The translations under genes and the position numbers were made by a program. Shown here in pieces: positions 1-9,559 of a stretch of DNA of 64,000 nt. The notes under the pieces are model-generated. The model was not told the DNA's origin and made no database searches. It worked only from the letters and a program-made list of their open reading frames with translations. Source of the DNA: Trichomonas vaginalis G3 (taxonomy: Eukaryota; Parabasalia; Trichomonadida; Trichomonadidae); NCBI RefSeq assembly GCF_026262505.1, contig NC_067208.1, positions 2,604,001-2,668,000 on the forward strand. The letters run 5' to 3'. Position 1 is the stretch's first letter. Each line of letters starts with the position of its first letter.

Positions 1-2
1 TC

Positions 3-86
3 CTTTTATCTGATGTCAAGAAGAAGTATAAAGAAACTTTCGGCATTGTTAAAATTTTTGATATATTAACTGAAGAAATAAGCTAG
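3..86 (+). CDS. C-terminal end of an unidentified element-B gene (partial)
   Basis: An open frame enters from the left edge and stops at base 86. It gives about 27 residues with a charged, coding-like composition (contains KKKYKETFG). It is too short to name. It lies upstream of the KilA-N-type gene and on the same strand, so it may be the tail of the preceding element gene. It could also be a chance frame. Confidence 0.35.
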   Translation, partial: LLSDVKKKYKETFGIVKIFDILTEEIS

Positions 87-139
87 GAAATTGTTTAGAA
101 TCTCACGAATTCATAACGTTTACCATGTAAAACGGTTTC

Positions 140-225
140 ACAATAATGAGGGTAGAAATGAGGGTAGAAATGAGGTTAGATATCAGGTTAGATCTAACCA
201 TCTACCTAAACATTATTTTTCTGAA
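140..225. repeat. AGATCT-centred palindromic module (element B copy)
   Basis: Repeats of GGTAGAAATGAG lead into a dyad centred on AGATCT, followed by AACATTATTTTT. The same module, with three sequence variants, recurs more than 30 times in element A. This is the only copy I saw in the B part of the window outside A. Confidence 0.7.
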
Positions 226-261
226 AAATGACCAAATTTCATGAATTTCATTAGTTAGAAA

Positions 262-318
262 AATAACGCTAATTTTTTTCTAAGAAAAATTTTTATTTTG
301 TATGTAAAGACAGTAATG
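262..318 (+). promoter_or_regulatory. Element promoter-like block before the T5orf172 gene
   Basis: A block containing AAAAATAACGCTAATTTT, a T-rich run, TTTTTATTTTGTATG and CAGTAATG precedes the start at 316. A nearly identical block (960-1022) precedes the next gene at 1020. Shared spacing of the motifs at two unrelated starts supports a promoter or leader function. Host-type TCA-Y-W initiators are not evident here. Confidence 0.5.
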
Positions 319-928
319 ACAAACATTGAGTTTGAAACAGTTAGAAAGATTGACAATGACACCAAAGTGGTTAGAATAGGTGATTTAAAACGTAAGATAC
401 TCAAAGAAATACAACAAATATTCTTTGTCAGACATTATATCTCCATCTGAAAAGAAAACAAACCACTGGGTTAGAAATGCTTCAACTCAGAAAATTTTGA
501 CAAGAAATCCTGAGCTTATGATATCGGTAAGATTCTATGGAACTACAGCATATCTCATTGACAAAAGTCTTATACCAATAGTTTTGTTATGGTTAGACCC
601 AGTGGTTGGATATAACTTCATAACTTATGGTTCATTCGACTCAGAACGTTGCAGTGAAGGCTTACTTTACATCGTTCAGAAACCGAAGGACTTCAATACA
701 AAGAGATATAAGATAGGAAGAACATATAATATAACTCAAAGATATGACAGTACAGTCAATAGAGTCAAGGTTGTGTTTGTTAATGATATGAGAGCTGCTG
801 AAACAGAACTGCTTGAAGTTTTTGAGAAAATGTATGGTGCTCCCATGAAAGGTAAAGAAACGTTTGAAGTAGATGAGATAGATAAAGCTATAAAATTATT
901 TGACGAAGTTGCTGAAAAATACATGTAA
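316..928 (+). pseudogene. KilA-N / T5orf172 (MUG113) protein, virus-like, broken
   Basis: The N-terminal part has a KilA-N-like signature (HWVRN..T..IL, then a G-x-A-Y-L-I segment and a W-L-D-P end). The C-terminal part has the T5orf172/MUG113 nuclease-like signature (G-L-L-Y-I-V, then Y-K-I-G-R-T, then R-A-A-E). KilA-N to T5orf172 fusions are well known in phages and large eukaryotic DNA viruses; they are thought to bind DNA, and T5orf172 is related to GIY-YIG nucleases. The gene looks broken, with about one break. Start at 316 was chosen because the ATG follows the CAGTA context seen at the next gene. The domain names come from motif recognition, not a profile search. Confidence 0.6.
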
Positions 929-959
929 AGCGTTTATTTTTGGTCTTTTGTGAAAGTCA

Positions 960-1022
960 GAAAAATAAACGCTAATTTTATTTTTATTTATTTTTTTTAT
1001 TTTGTATGAAATGACAGTAATG
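960..1022 (+). promoter_or_regulatory. Element promoter-like block before the KilA-N gene
   Basis: Contains AAAAATAAACGCTAATTTT, a T-rich run, TTTATTTTGTATG and CAGTAATG, matching the block at 262-318 almost base for base in its ends. It ends at the ATG at 1020. Confidence 0.5.
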
Positions 1023-1410
1023 TCAACATCAGAGAACACAACAACAGTTATAGTCCATGAAGCCATAAATGAAGAATACGAATACATACAATATAACAAA
1101 CAACTTCGCCTCATTCGTTCGGTCAAAGATGACATGTACCAAATGCAAAGTATAATGAATGCTCTTCGTTCTACAAAGCAAGCATATCATTGGTTTGAAA
1201 ACCAACAGACAAAAGAACTTTTAGAAGAATTTCCTCATATGATTGCTTCCCTCGAAAAACCGAGAAAGAGATTCCGTACGAAAATCGCAAGAATTTGGCT
1301 CCTGGTTTGAAAGGATATTATGTTCATAGACTTTTAGTAAATGCTGTAGCAATGTGGGCTTCACCTCGTTATGCTTGTTATATTCTTCACAAAATGCCTT
1401 ATAATACTCT
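1020..1410 (+). pseudogene. KilA-N domain protein, virus-like, broken
   Basis: The region codes for a KilA-N-like DNA-binding domain. The central part has I-M-N-A-L followed by an H-W-F motif and a T-K-E-L-L segment, and the later part has a G-Y-Y-V-H ... W-A-S-P signature typical of the C-terminal half of KilA-N domains. It is a close functional neighbour of the KilA-N/T5orf172 gene upstream and shares its promoter-like block. It looks broken, with about one break. KilA-N proteins of large DNA viruses and Maverick-like elements are usually regulators or host-interaction factors; the role here is not known. Confidence 0.5.
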
Positions 1411-1429
1411 TCACCTAAACATTATTTTT

Positions 1430-4400
1430 GGTCATTTACGATGAAGTCATGAACATTTCCGGGACTGTTGTCAAAATGTCATGTTGTCACACTTTTTAAG
1501 AGAAGTTAATTAAACTGAGTGACACATGGTGACGTAGTGACACCCTCAGTTCTTCAAAAATAATTCATAAGTGCCTTCCTCATTAATCCTGCTGTGTTGT
1601 CAAAATGTCATGTTGTCTCATGTTTGACAAAGTGTTTACGTTCATGTTTGACAAAGGATATACGCTCATGTTTGACAAAGTGTTTACGTTCATGTTTGAC
1701 AAAGTGTTTACGATGAAGTCATGACAAAGCATTTACGTTCATGTTTGACATAGAGTTTACGTTCATGTTTGACAAAACATTTACGATGAAGTCATGACAA
1801 AGCATTTACGATGAAGTTTTGACAAACCATTAACGATAAAATATATTTCCAGGACTGTTGTCAAAATGTCATGTTGTCTCATTTTTTCAGAGAAGTTAAT
1901 TAACCGAGTGACACATGGTGACGTAGTGACACCCTCAGTTATTCAAAAATAATTCATTATTGAATAACCGGAAACCATTAACGTAAACATTATTTTGGGT
2001 CATTTACACTCATTACGATGAAACCATGACAAAACATTAACGATGAAATCATGACATAGTGTTTACGTTCATGTTTGACATAGTGTTTACGTTCATGTTT
2101 GACATAGAGTTTACGTTCATGTTTGACATAGTGTTTACGTTCATGTTTGACATAGTGTTTACGTTCATGTTTGACAAAGTGTTTACGTTTAAGTTCGACA
2201 AAGGATATATGATGAAGTCATGACAAAGCATTTATGATGAAATCATGACATAGAGTTTACGTTCATGTTTGACAAAGCGTTTACGTTCATGTTTGACATA
2301 GTGTTTACGATGAAATCATGACATAGAGTTTACGTTCATGTTTGACAAAGTGTTTACGTTCATGTTCGACAAAGGATATATGATGAAGTCATGACAAAGC
2401 ATTTACGATGAAGTTTTGACAAAATATTTACGATGAAATCATGACAAAACATATACGTTTAGTTTCGATGAAGTTCGACAAAGTCTTTCGTTCATGTTTG
2501 ACAAAGTGTTTACGTTCATGTTTGACAAAGTGTTTACGTTCATGTTTGACAAAGTGTTTACGTTCATGTTTGACAAAGTGTTTACGTTCATGTTTGACAA
2601 AGTGTTTACGTTCATGTTTGACAAAACATTTACGATGAAATCATGACAAACTATTTACGATGAAGTCATGACAAAGCATTTACGATGAAATCATGACATA
2701 GTGTTTACGTTCATGTTTGACATAGAGTTTACGTTCATGTTTGACAAAGCATATACGATGAAATCATGACAAAACATATACGATGAAGTTTTGACAAAGC
2801 ATTTACGATGAAATCATGACATAGAGTTTACGATGAAATCATGACATAGAGTTTACGATGAAATCATGACATAGTGTTTACGTTCATGTTTGACATAGTG
2901 TTTACGTTCATGTTTGACATAGTGTTTACGTTCATGTTTGACAAAGCATATACGATGAAATCATGACAAAACATATACGATGAAGTTTTGACAAAGGATA
3001 TACGATAAAATTTATTTCCAGGACTGTTATCAAAATGTCATGTTGTCAGTAATTTTAAGAGAAGCGGGAAGGTTAAACCATTTAAACAGATTTCTCAATA
3101 GTACTAAAATGCAGGAAATTCTTGAGTTTTGGATGAACGAATACGGTCGAGCCACTTTTGGCTTGACCTCAAAACAAGCATTTTTGAGCTTACAAACTCC
3201 TTTCTTCATTTCCCTTTCATTTTTTTTGTATTTGATACACGATACACGATACACGACATCACATTTTGACGAAGTGCTGTGTTGTCAAAATGTCATGTTG
3301 TCTCATTTTTTCAGAGAAGTTAATTAACCGAGTGACACATGGTGACGTAGTGACACCTTCAGTTCTTCAAAAATAATTCATAAATACCCTCCCCCGCTGT
3401 GTTGTCAAAATGTCATGTTGTCTCATTTTTTCAGAGAAGTTAATTAACCGAGTGACACATGGTGACGTAGTGACACCTTCAGTTATTCAAAAATAATTCA
3501 TTATTGAATAACCGGAAACCATTAACGTAAACATTATTTTTGGGTCATTTACACTCATTACGATGAAGTTTTGACAAAGTGTTTACGTTCATGTTTGACA
3601 TAGAGTTTACGATGAAATCATGACAAAACATTTACGATGAAGTCATGACAAAACATTTACGATGAAGTTTTGACAAAACATTTACGATGAAGTTTTGACA
3701 AAGTGTTTACGATGAAGTCATGACAAAACATTTACGATGAAGTCATGACAAAGGATATACGATGAAATCATAACAAAACATATACGATGAAGTCATAACA
3801 AAACATATACGTTTAGTTTCGATGAAGTCATAACAAAACATATACGTTTAGTTTCGATGAAGTCATAACAAAACATTTACGATGAAGTCATAACAAAACA
3901 TATACGATGAAGTCATAACAAAACATATACGTTTAGTTTCGATGAAGTCATAACAAAACATATACGTTTAGTTTCGATGAAATCATGACAAAACATTTAC
4001 GAAGAAATCATGACAAAGCATTTACGATGAAGTCATGACAAAACATTTACCATGAAGTCATGACAAAACATTTATGAAATCATTAATGAAAACATAAACG
4101 ATAACATTTATTTCCTGTGTTGTTGTCAAAATGTCATGTTGTCAGTAATTTTAAGAGAAGTTAAATAACCTGGTGACATGGTGACGTGGTGACACTGAAA
4201 ACATTTACGTTTAAGTTCGACAAAGCATTTACGATGAAATCATGACAAAGCATTTACGATGAAATCATGACAAAACATATACGATGAAATCATAACAAAA
4301 CATTTACGATGAAGTTTTGACAAAGCATATACGATGAAGTCATGACAAAACATTTACGATGAAATCATGACAAAGTGTTTACGATGAAGTTTTGACAAAA

Positions 4401-4590
4401 CATATACGATGAAATCATGACAAATCATTTACGATGAAATCTTGACAAAACATTTACGATGAAGTTTTGACAAAACATATACGATGAAATCATGACAAAT
4501 CATTTACGATGAAGTCATAACAAAACATATACGAAGAAATCATGACAAAACATTTACGTTTAGTTTCGATGAAGTTAGTGTCTATGTTAT
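1430..4590. repeat. Field of 24-25 bp tandem-like repeats with interspersed R-blocks (element B)
   Basis: About 3 kb are built of units such as ACGTTCATGTTTGACAAAGT plus GTTT (24 bp) and ACGATGAAGTCATGACAAAA plus CATTT (25 bp), mixed in irregular order. Between them lie about six full or partial copies of a roughly 130-bp R-block (TGTCAAAATGTCATGTTGTC, GAGAAGTTAATTAA, GTGACACATGGTGACGTAGT) ending in a GTTATTCAA ... TTGAATAAC dyad. Examples are near 1470-1600, 1838-1970, 3280-3375 and 3396-3514. Open frames inside are by-products of the repeats. The same units build the arms of element A. Confidence 0.85.
3066..3250. other. Unique island inside an R-block
   Basis: A stretch of about 180 bp unlike the surrounding repeats separates two halves of an R-block. 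It carries an open frame of about 60 residues on the plus strand that I do not recognise, and ends in a triple ATACACG repeat. It may be an insertion or the only non-repetitive remnant of the original locus. Confidence 0.4.
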
Positions 4591-4656
4591 ACAGTAATGT
4601 TAGTCATGAATGTTTGTCCTACGTGTTCGCGTTAGTGTTGAAAAATAATGTTTGTC

Positions 4657-5361
4657 CTACATGAAGCCGTACAAGCGTTTGAATTTGTTTATGAATAAGA
4701 TTACACTCTTGTTTTCTGTATCTATCATACAAACATAAGCAGCACCTGTTTTTGTAAAGTTTATATGAAGTTTTCGATAGCTAGGACCTGTATAATAATA
4801 GAATGCGTCCTCATTCTCAACATAGTAGTAGAACTCAAACGAATGCTTACCATAATCTGTTATTTCAACAGCTTCGTCAGATATTTCATCAACGAACTCA
4901 TAAACTATATCACCATACTTGCTTTTATTTCTATTGTTTTCAGATCTAGAACACCAACGAAGGTTTGAGATTCTGTTGTCCGTTCTATCATGATTTATAT
5001 GGTCTATTTCTTTCAAATTGTTTGGATTTTCAATCCACTGTTCTGCAATAATTCTATGCTTTAAGTACATTTTGTTGTTTAAACTAAGCACAATATAACC
5101 ATAATTATTTAAGCATTCACTCATAATATGTTTGTCTTTCTTTCGACGAATAGTAAAAGGATATGTCGTACAAATCTCATAATCTTCATGATTTCTCAAT
5201 GTTTCCCATTGAGTTGTTCCCACACTAACGTTCTCATTGACGTCCTCAATATCTTCTTCCTCACTGAACTCGTCAATATTTTCACTAGCTCCTTCTGTAA
5301 TGTTTTCATCGGCATTGTCATTGACTTCTTCTGTAATGTTAGATGTTGTTGTTTCGCTCAT
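4657..5361 (-). CDS. HNH homing-type endonuclease with a C-terminal tip-protein-like domain
   Basis: The protein has 234 residues. The first 50 are acidic and rich in N-E-N-I/V repeats. The middle (about 95-155) has an HNH nuclease signature of the NUMOD4/HNH_3 type: K-H-R-I-I-A-E-Q-W, E-I-D-H-I-N-H-D-R-T-D-N-R and N-L-R-W-C-S-R-S-E-N-N. The last 70 residues (from E-I-T-D-Y) resemble, by eye, the 108-aa protein encoded at the tips of elements A and B. Such nucleases cut DNA and often spread as selfish genes; here the C-terminal domain may bind element DNA. It is transcribed away from the primase-helicase, sharing the intergenic region 5362-5461. It looks whole. Confidence 0.75.
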   Translation of the reverse strand: MSETTTSNITEEVNDNADENITEGASENIDEFSEEEDIEDVNENVSVGTTQWETLRNHEDYEICTTYPFTIRRKKDKHIMSECLNNYGYIVLSLNNKMYLKHRIIAEQWIENPNNLKEIDHINHDRTDNRISNLRWCSRSENNRNKSKYGDIVYEFVDEISDEAVEITDYGKHSFEFYYYVENEDAFYYYTGPSYRKLHINFTKTGAAYVCMIDTENKSVILFINKFKRLYGFM

Positions 5362-5461
5362 GTTCTTTCACTAATGTTAAAAAGTTATGTTGTACGAATT
5401 TTGAACAGAATTTAGAGCAGTTATGAAACAATGAAGTATTTTTACGCTATTGAAAGGAACT

Positions 5462-7403
5462 ATGAGAGTGAAGTACATGACAGCAATGACAAAAGGAACT
5501 AATATCAAACCTAATGAAATCGCTCACGAGGACATAGAGCTTAACAAGTACTTTGTGGAGTATCTTATAAGTGAAGAGTATGTAAGACCTTACTTCATGT
5601 TTGACAGCATGAATGAGGATGTTATTTCATGGTTAAAGAATATAAGCAATGTTTTCGGTAAGTACGTCATAGATGACAAAGGTCTTGTTGTATTTTATGA
5701 GACAGCAATACGAACACAGGAACTAATGGATATTATGCACTCAACAGCAAAGAAAGGATTTAGTACTATTGGCATGAATGAACATTGCAGGAATGACATA
5801 TACAACCTATGCTCACGAAAGCCTTACACAAAAGCAATACACATGATAGAACATAAGTGTCTAAGGTCAGCAAATGAAATCATTACTGTCAGTGGTTATG
5901 AAAGAACTGTTAGCAAAGATGAGTGGAAACAGCTATTCATATTAAGGAAGGACGTTGCTGAACTAGTTAAACCTGTTGCACAAACATTGTTTCAGATAAG
6001 ACCAGCAATGACTAAGAACCCTTTGACCTTAGTCAATGAGACCATAGAGGTTGAAGATAATGACATGAAAGAACTAGGAATGAATGAGAGAAGTTGTGAA
6101 GGATGTTTGAGTCAAAACACATGGTTCTTTAGAGCTGTTAAGAAACTTAGTAAAGAACGACAGAAATATTTTATAGAGAAGTATTGCAAAGGATGTGTAA
6201 ATGAATTGTTTGAAATAGAACTTAGAGACACTTTCACACTAAAGGACTTGAGGAAAAATAAGTACATGAGTGAAGAAGGTATTGACATAGCTAGTGTTAT
6301 AAATGACTTAAGAAGATGTGTTGTTGTTATTGACGGAGCACGTATGACATATCTAGTGAAAGATTATGATGGAATACGAGACACAACAACACTTGTGTCA
6401 GTAGATAGCAAGGAATTCAATAAGCTCATGAAGAGTGTTTATGTAGGACGTATTGAGGAGAAGGATGTGAACGCACTGATGATTTATGAAGCGGGTCAGA
6501 ACAAGAACTATCTTATGAAGTCAGGCATGAGATTCTTTGACGAAAGAGATGACATTTACAGCTATTTCAGAGGATATGAGTATGAGGTACTGAATGAAGT
6601 AGATGAAAGCGTTATTGAAGGATATTTGAAACATGTTCACGATGTCATATGTAATGAGGATGAAGAGCTTTATGAGTATGTTTGAACTGGTTCGCCTACA
6701 TCGTTCAAAATCCTTGTGGAAAGACTGGAACAGTACTTTTGTTAATAGGAAAGCAAGGAACTGGTAAGAATGTACTTAGTAATGTTCTATGCGAGCTCAT
6801 TAGCAAGTACGCCAACAATAATATAACGGCAATAGAGAATGTGGTTGGTAGATTCAATGCTGCTATTGAGAACATGAAGCTCATCGTATGCAATGAACTA
6901 AGCTCATGCGATACGTCTAAGGTCATGAACCACGACGCACTAAAGTCAATAGTAACAGAGACTCAGTTGGACTTAAATCAGAAGTGTCAGCCAGTAAGAA
7001 AGACAGAGAATGTTTGTAATATCATCATGATATCTAACAACTTCAACTCAGTAAAGATTGATAAAGACGACAGAAGATTTGTTGTCATTGACGTAAGCAG
7101 CAGATACAAAGGAAATTACGAATATTTCTCAAATCTCATTGAAAGCTTTAATGAAGAGTTTTATTCAAACTTACTGACGTACTTCATGAAGAAAGATTTA
7201 AGTGAATTTGATGTAAGGAAGATACCATTCACCAGGGCTAAACAAGAACTCATCGAAATGAACAAAACACCTTACCAAATGTTTTACGAGGAGTTCTATG
7301 AAAAGTTTGTATCCGGATGGAATTGTACAGAGTGCTACAGAAGATATAAAGAATTTGCGAAGGAGAATGAATTCTTTGCATGTAGTTCAAATGTATTTGG
7401 TGG
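5462..7403 (+). pseudogene. D5-like primase / SF3 helicase, virus-like, broken and interrupted by element A
   Basis: The first two thirds are a primase-like region with a Cys-rich patch (C-E-G-C ... C-K-G-C). The last third carries the superfamily 3 helicase core: Walker A as GKQGTGKN, Walker B region as KLIVCNE, and a sensor segment IIMISNN. D5-type primase-helicases drive replication of large DNA viruses, virophages and related elements. The gene is a fossil: about one internal break, and its 3' part is displaced by element A, which inserted at 7403/7404. Start at 5462 is the first ATG after a TTTTTACG context. Confidence 0.75.
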
Positions 7404-7419
7404 AGTTAGTATACATAAC

Positions 7420-7454
7420 TTGGGTACGGCGGCACTGCGTTCCACCTTACCCAA
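7420..7454. repeat. Terminal hairpin of element A (left copy)
   Basis: TTGGGTA at one side pairs with TACCCAA at the other, around a core containing GGCGGCACTGCG. The exact mirror is at 23309-23343, and a stem-changed relative is at 25671-25715 in element B. Confidence 0.8.
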
Positions 7455-7570
7455 CTTAACCTTAAATATTTACAAAACCGTCTGACACATAAATGACTTC
7501 ACTAATGACTTCACTAACGACTTCACTAATGAAAAAATAAACGTTCTCACTAACGTTCCCACTAATGTTC

Positions 7571-7897
7571 TCATTTACAAAAGTATTGCAGCGCTTCCCA
7601 TTGCTGTGCTTCACACAATAGTTCATATTCTTCAGTATCGCTGCTGTCACTCCAATCGTCAGAGTCAAAGTCACTGTCAAAATAAATGTTAGTAAGTTTT
7701 GACAAAGCTAATGAAACACGCTTACCGTTTGTATCTATTGCTTTTATATATCTCCCATTATGTTTGTTGTCATAAACGCTCAAACTAACTTTACCCTTTC
7801 TCCCTCGTATCTGATAGAATGTATTTTCACGAGGAACGAAGAACAAATTCTTGAACTCATGACCGTTGTAGTTTGTTATCTCAATAGTTTTCGTCAT
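7571..7897 (-). CDS. Tip protein of element A (left copy, 108 aa)
   Basis: This is identical in predicted sequence to the copy at 22854-23180, as expected for paired palindrome arms. The first 75 residues form a basic, beta-rich domain (E-I-T-N-Y-N-G-H-E-F, then I-R-G-R-K-G-K, then G-K-R-V-S-L). The last 30 are acidic with a D-S-D-F-D-S-D-D-W run. The basic domain resembles the C-terminal domain of the HNH endonuclease at 4657-5361. It is preceded by the 18-base motif TTTATTTTTATATAAATG. A DNA-end-binding role is an inference from position only. Confidence 0.7.
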   Translation of the reverse strand: MTKTIEITNYNGHEFKNLFFVPRENTFYQIRGRKGKVSLSVYDNKHNGRYIKAIDTNGKRVSLALSKLTNIYFDSDFDSDDWSDSSDTEEYELLCEAQQWEALQYFCK

Positions 7898-7912
7898 TTA
7901 TATAAAAATAAA
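7895..7912 (-). promoter_or_regulatory. Element promoter motif at the left tip gene
   Basis: TTTATTTTTATATAAATG on the minus strand ends in the start codon of the tip gene. The same 18 bases precede the Maverick integrase gene at 48900-48917. Confidence 0.6.
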
Positions 7913-8023
7913 CTTAAAAATAAATGATATCACCACCCTCACACGTATGAAAACATAGCACAAAAATAATGTTTATGTTAGAATGTTAGATCTAACACGT
8001 TTTCTAACATGTTTTCTCACCTC

Positions 8024-9545
8024 AGCCGCTAAGCGGCGAGACCCAAAGGGTCTTGAATTTTCATGATTTCTTCATCGTAATGAGTGTAAATGTTTTGTCA
8101 AACATGAACGTAAATGTTTTGTCATGATTTCTTCATCGTATATGTTTTGTCAAACATGAGCGTAAATGTTTTGTCATGATTTCTTCATCGTAAATGATTT
8201 GTCATGATTTCTTCATCGTAATGAGTGTAAATGTTTTGTCGAAACTTCTTCATCGTAATGAGTGTAAATGACCCAAAAATAATGTTTAGGGTAGATGGTT
8301 AGATCTAACCTCTTTTCTCACCTCTTTTCTCACCTCAGCCGCTAAGCGGCGAGACCCAAAGGGTCTTGAATTTTCATGATTTCTTCATCGTATATGCTTT
8401 GTCAAGGTTTCTTCGTAAATGTTTTGTCGAAACTTCTTCGTAAATGTTTTGTCATGATTTCTTCATCGTAATGAGTGTAAATGATTTGTCATGATTTCTT
8501 CATCGTAATGAGCGTAAATCAGACAAAAATATATTTTAGGTGAAGTGGTGAGATCTCACCTCTTTTCTCACCTCTTTTCTCACCTCAGCCGCTAAGCGGC
8601 GAGACCCAAAGGGTCTTGAATTTTCATGATTTCTTCATCGTATATGCTTTGTCAAGGTTTCTTCGTATATGCTTTGTCGAAACTTCTTCGTAAATGATTT
8701 GTCAAGACTTCTTCATCGTAATGAGTGTAAATGTTTTGTCGAAACTTCATCGGAATGAGTGTAAATGTTTTGTCATGACTTCTTCATCGTAATGAGTGTA
8801 AATGTTTTGTCATGACTTCTTCATCGTAATGAGCGTAAATCAGACAAAAATAATGTTTAGGGTAGATGGTTAGATCTAACCTCATTTCTACCCTCTTTTC
8901 TCACCTCAGCCGCTAAGCGGCGAGACCCAAAGGGTCTTGAATTTTCATGATTTCTTCATCGTATATTCTTTGTCAAACATGAACGTAAATGATTTGTCAT
9001 GATTTCTTCTTCGTAAATGTTTTGTCATGATGATTTCATCGTATATGTTTTGTCATGACTTCTTCATCGTAATGAGTGTAAATCAGACAAAAATATATTT
9101 TAGGTGAAGTGGTGAGATCTCACCTCTTTTCTCACCTCTTTTCTCACCTCAGCCGCTAAGCGGCGAGACCCAAAGGGTCTTGAATTTTCATGATTTCTTC
9201 ATCGTATATGCTTTGTCAAGGTTTCTTCGTATATGTTTTGTCATGATTTCTTCATCGTAATGAGTGTAAATGTTTTGTCAAACATGAGCGTAAATGATTT
9301 GTCAAGACTTCTTCATCGTAATGAGTGTAAATGTTTTGTCGAAACTTCATCGTACATGTTTTGTCAAGACTTCTTCATCGTAATGAGCGTATATGTTTTG
9401 TCATGATTTCTTCATCGTAATGAGCGTAAATGTTTTGTCAAACATGAACGTAAATGACCCAAAAATAATGTTTAGGGTAGATGGTTAGATCTACCCTCAT
9501 TTCTACCCTCAGCCGCTAAGCGGCGAGACCCAAAGGGTCTTGAAT
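8024..9545. repeat. Six twin GC-hairpin modules, left arm of A
   Basis: Each module contains two adjacent perfect mini-hairpins, GCCGCTAAGCGGC and AGACCCAAAGGGTCT, in otherwise very AT-rich DNA. Copies lie near 8024, 8337, 8587, 8908, 9149 and 9510, each just after an AGATCT dyad. About eight mirrored copies lie in the right arm. Confidence 0.85.
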
Positions 9546-9559
9546 TTTCATACGGAATC

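Noticed and set aside
2049-2638. Open frames reading M-S-N-M-N-V-N-T-L and similar in the repeat field
   Set aside because: They follow the 24-bp repeat period on both strands and have no start context or neighbours; they are by-products of repeats without stops.
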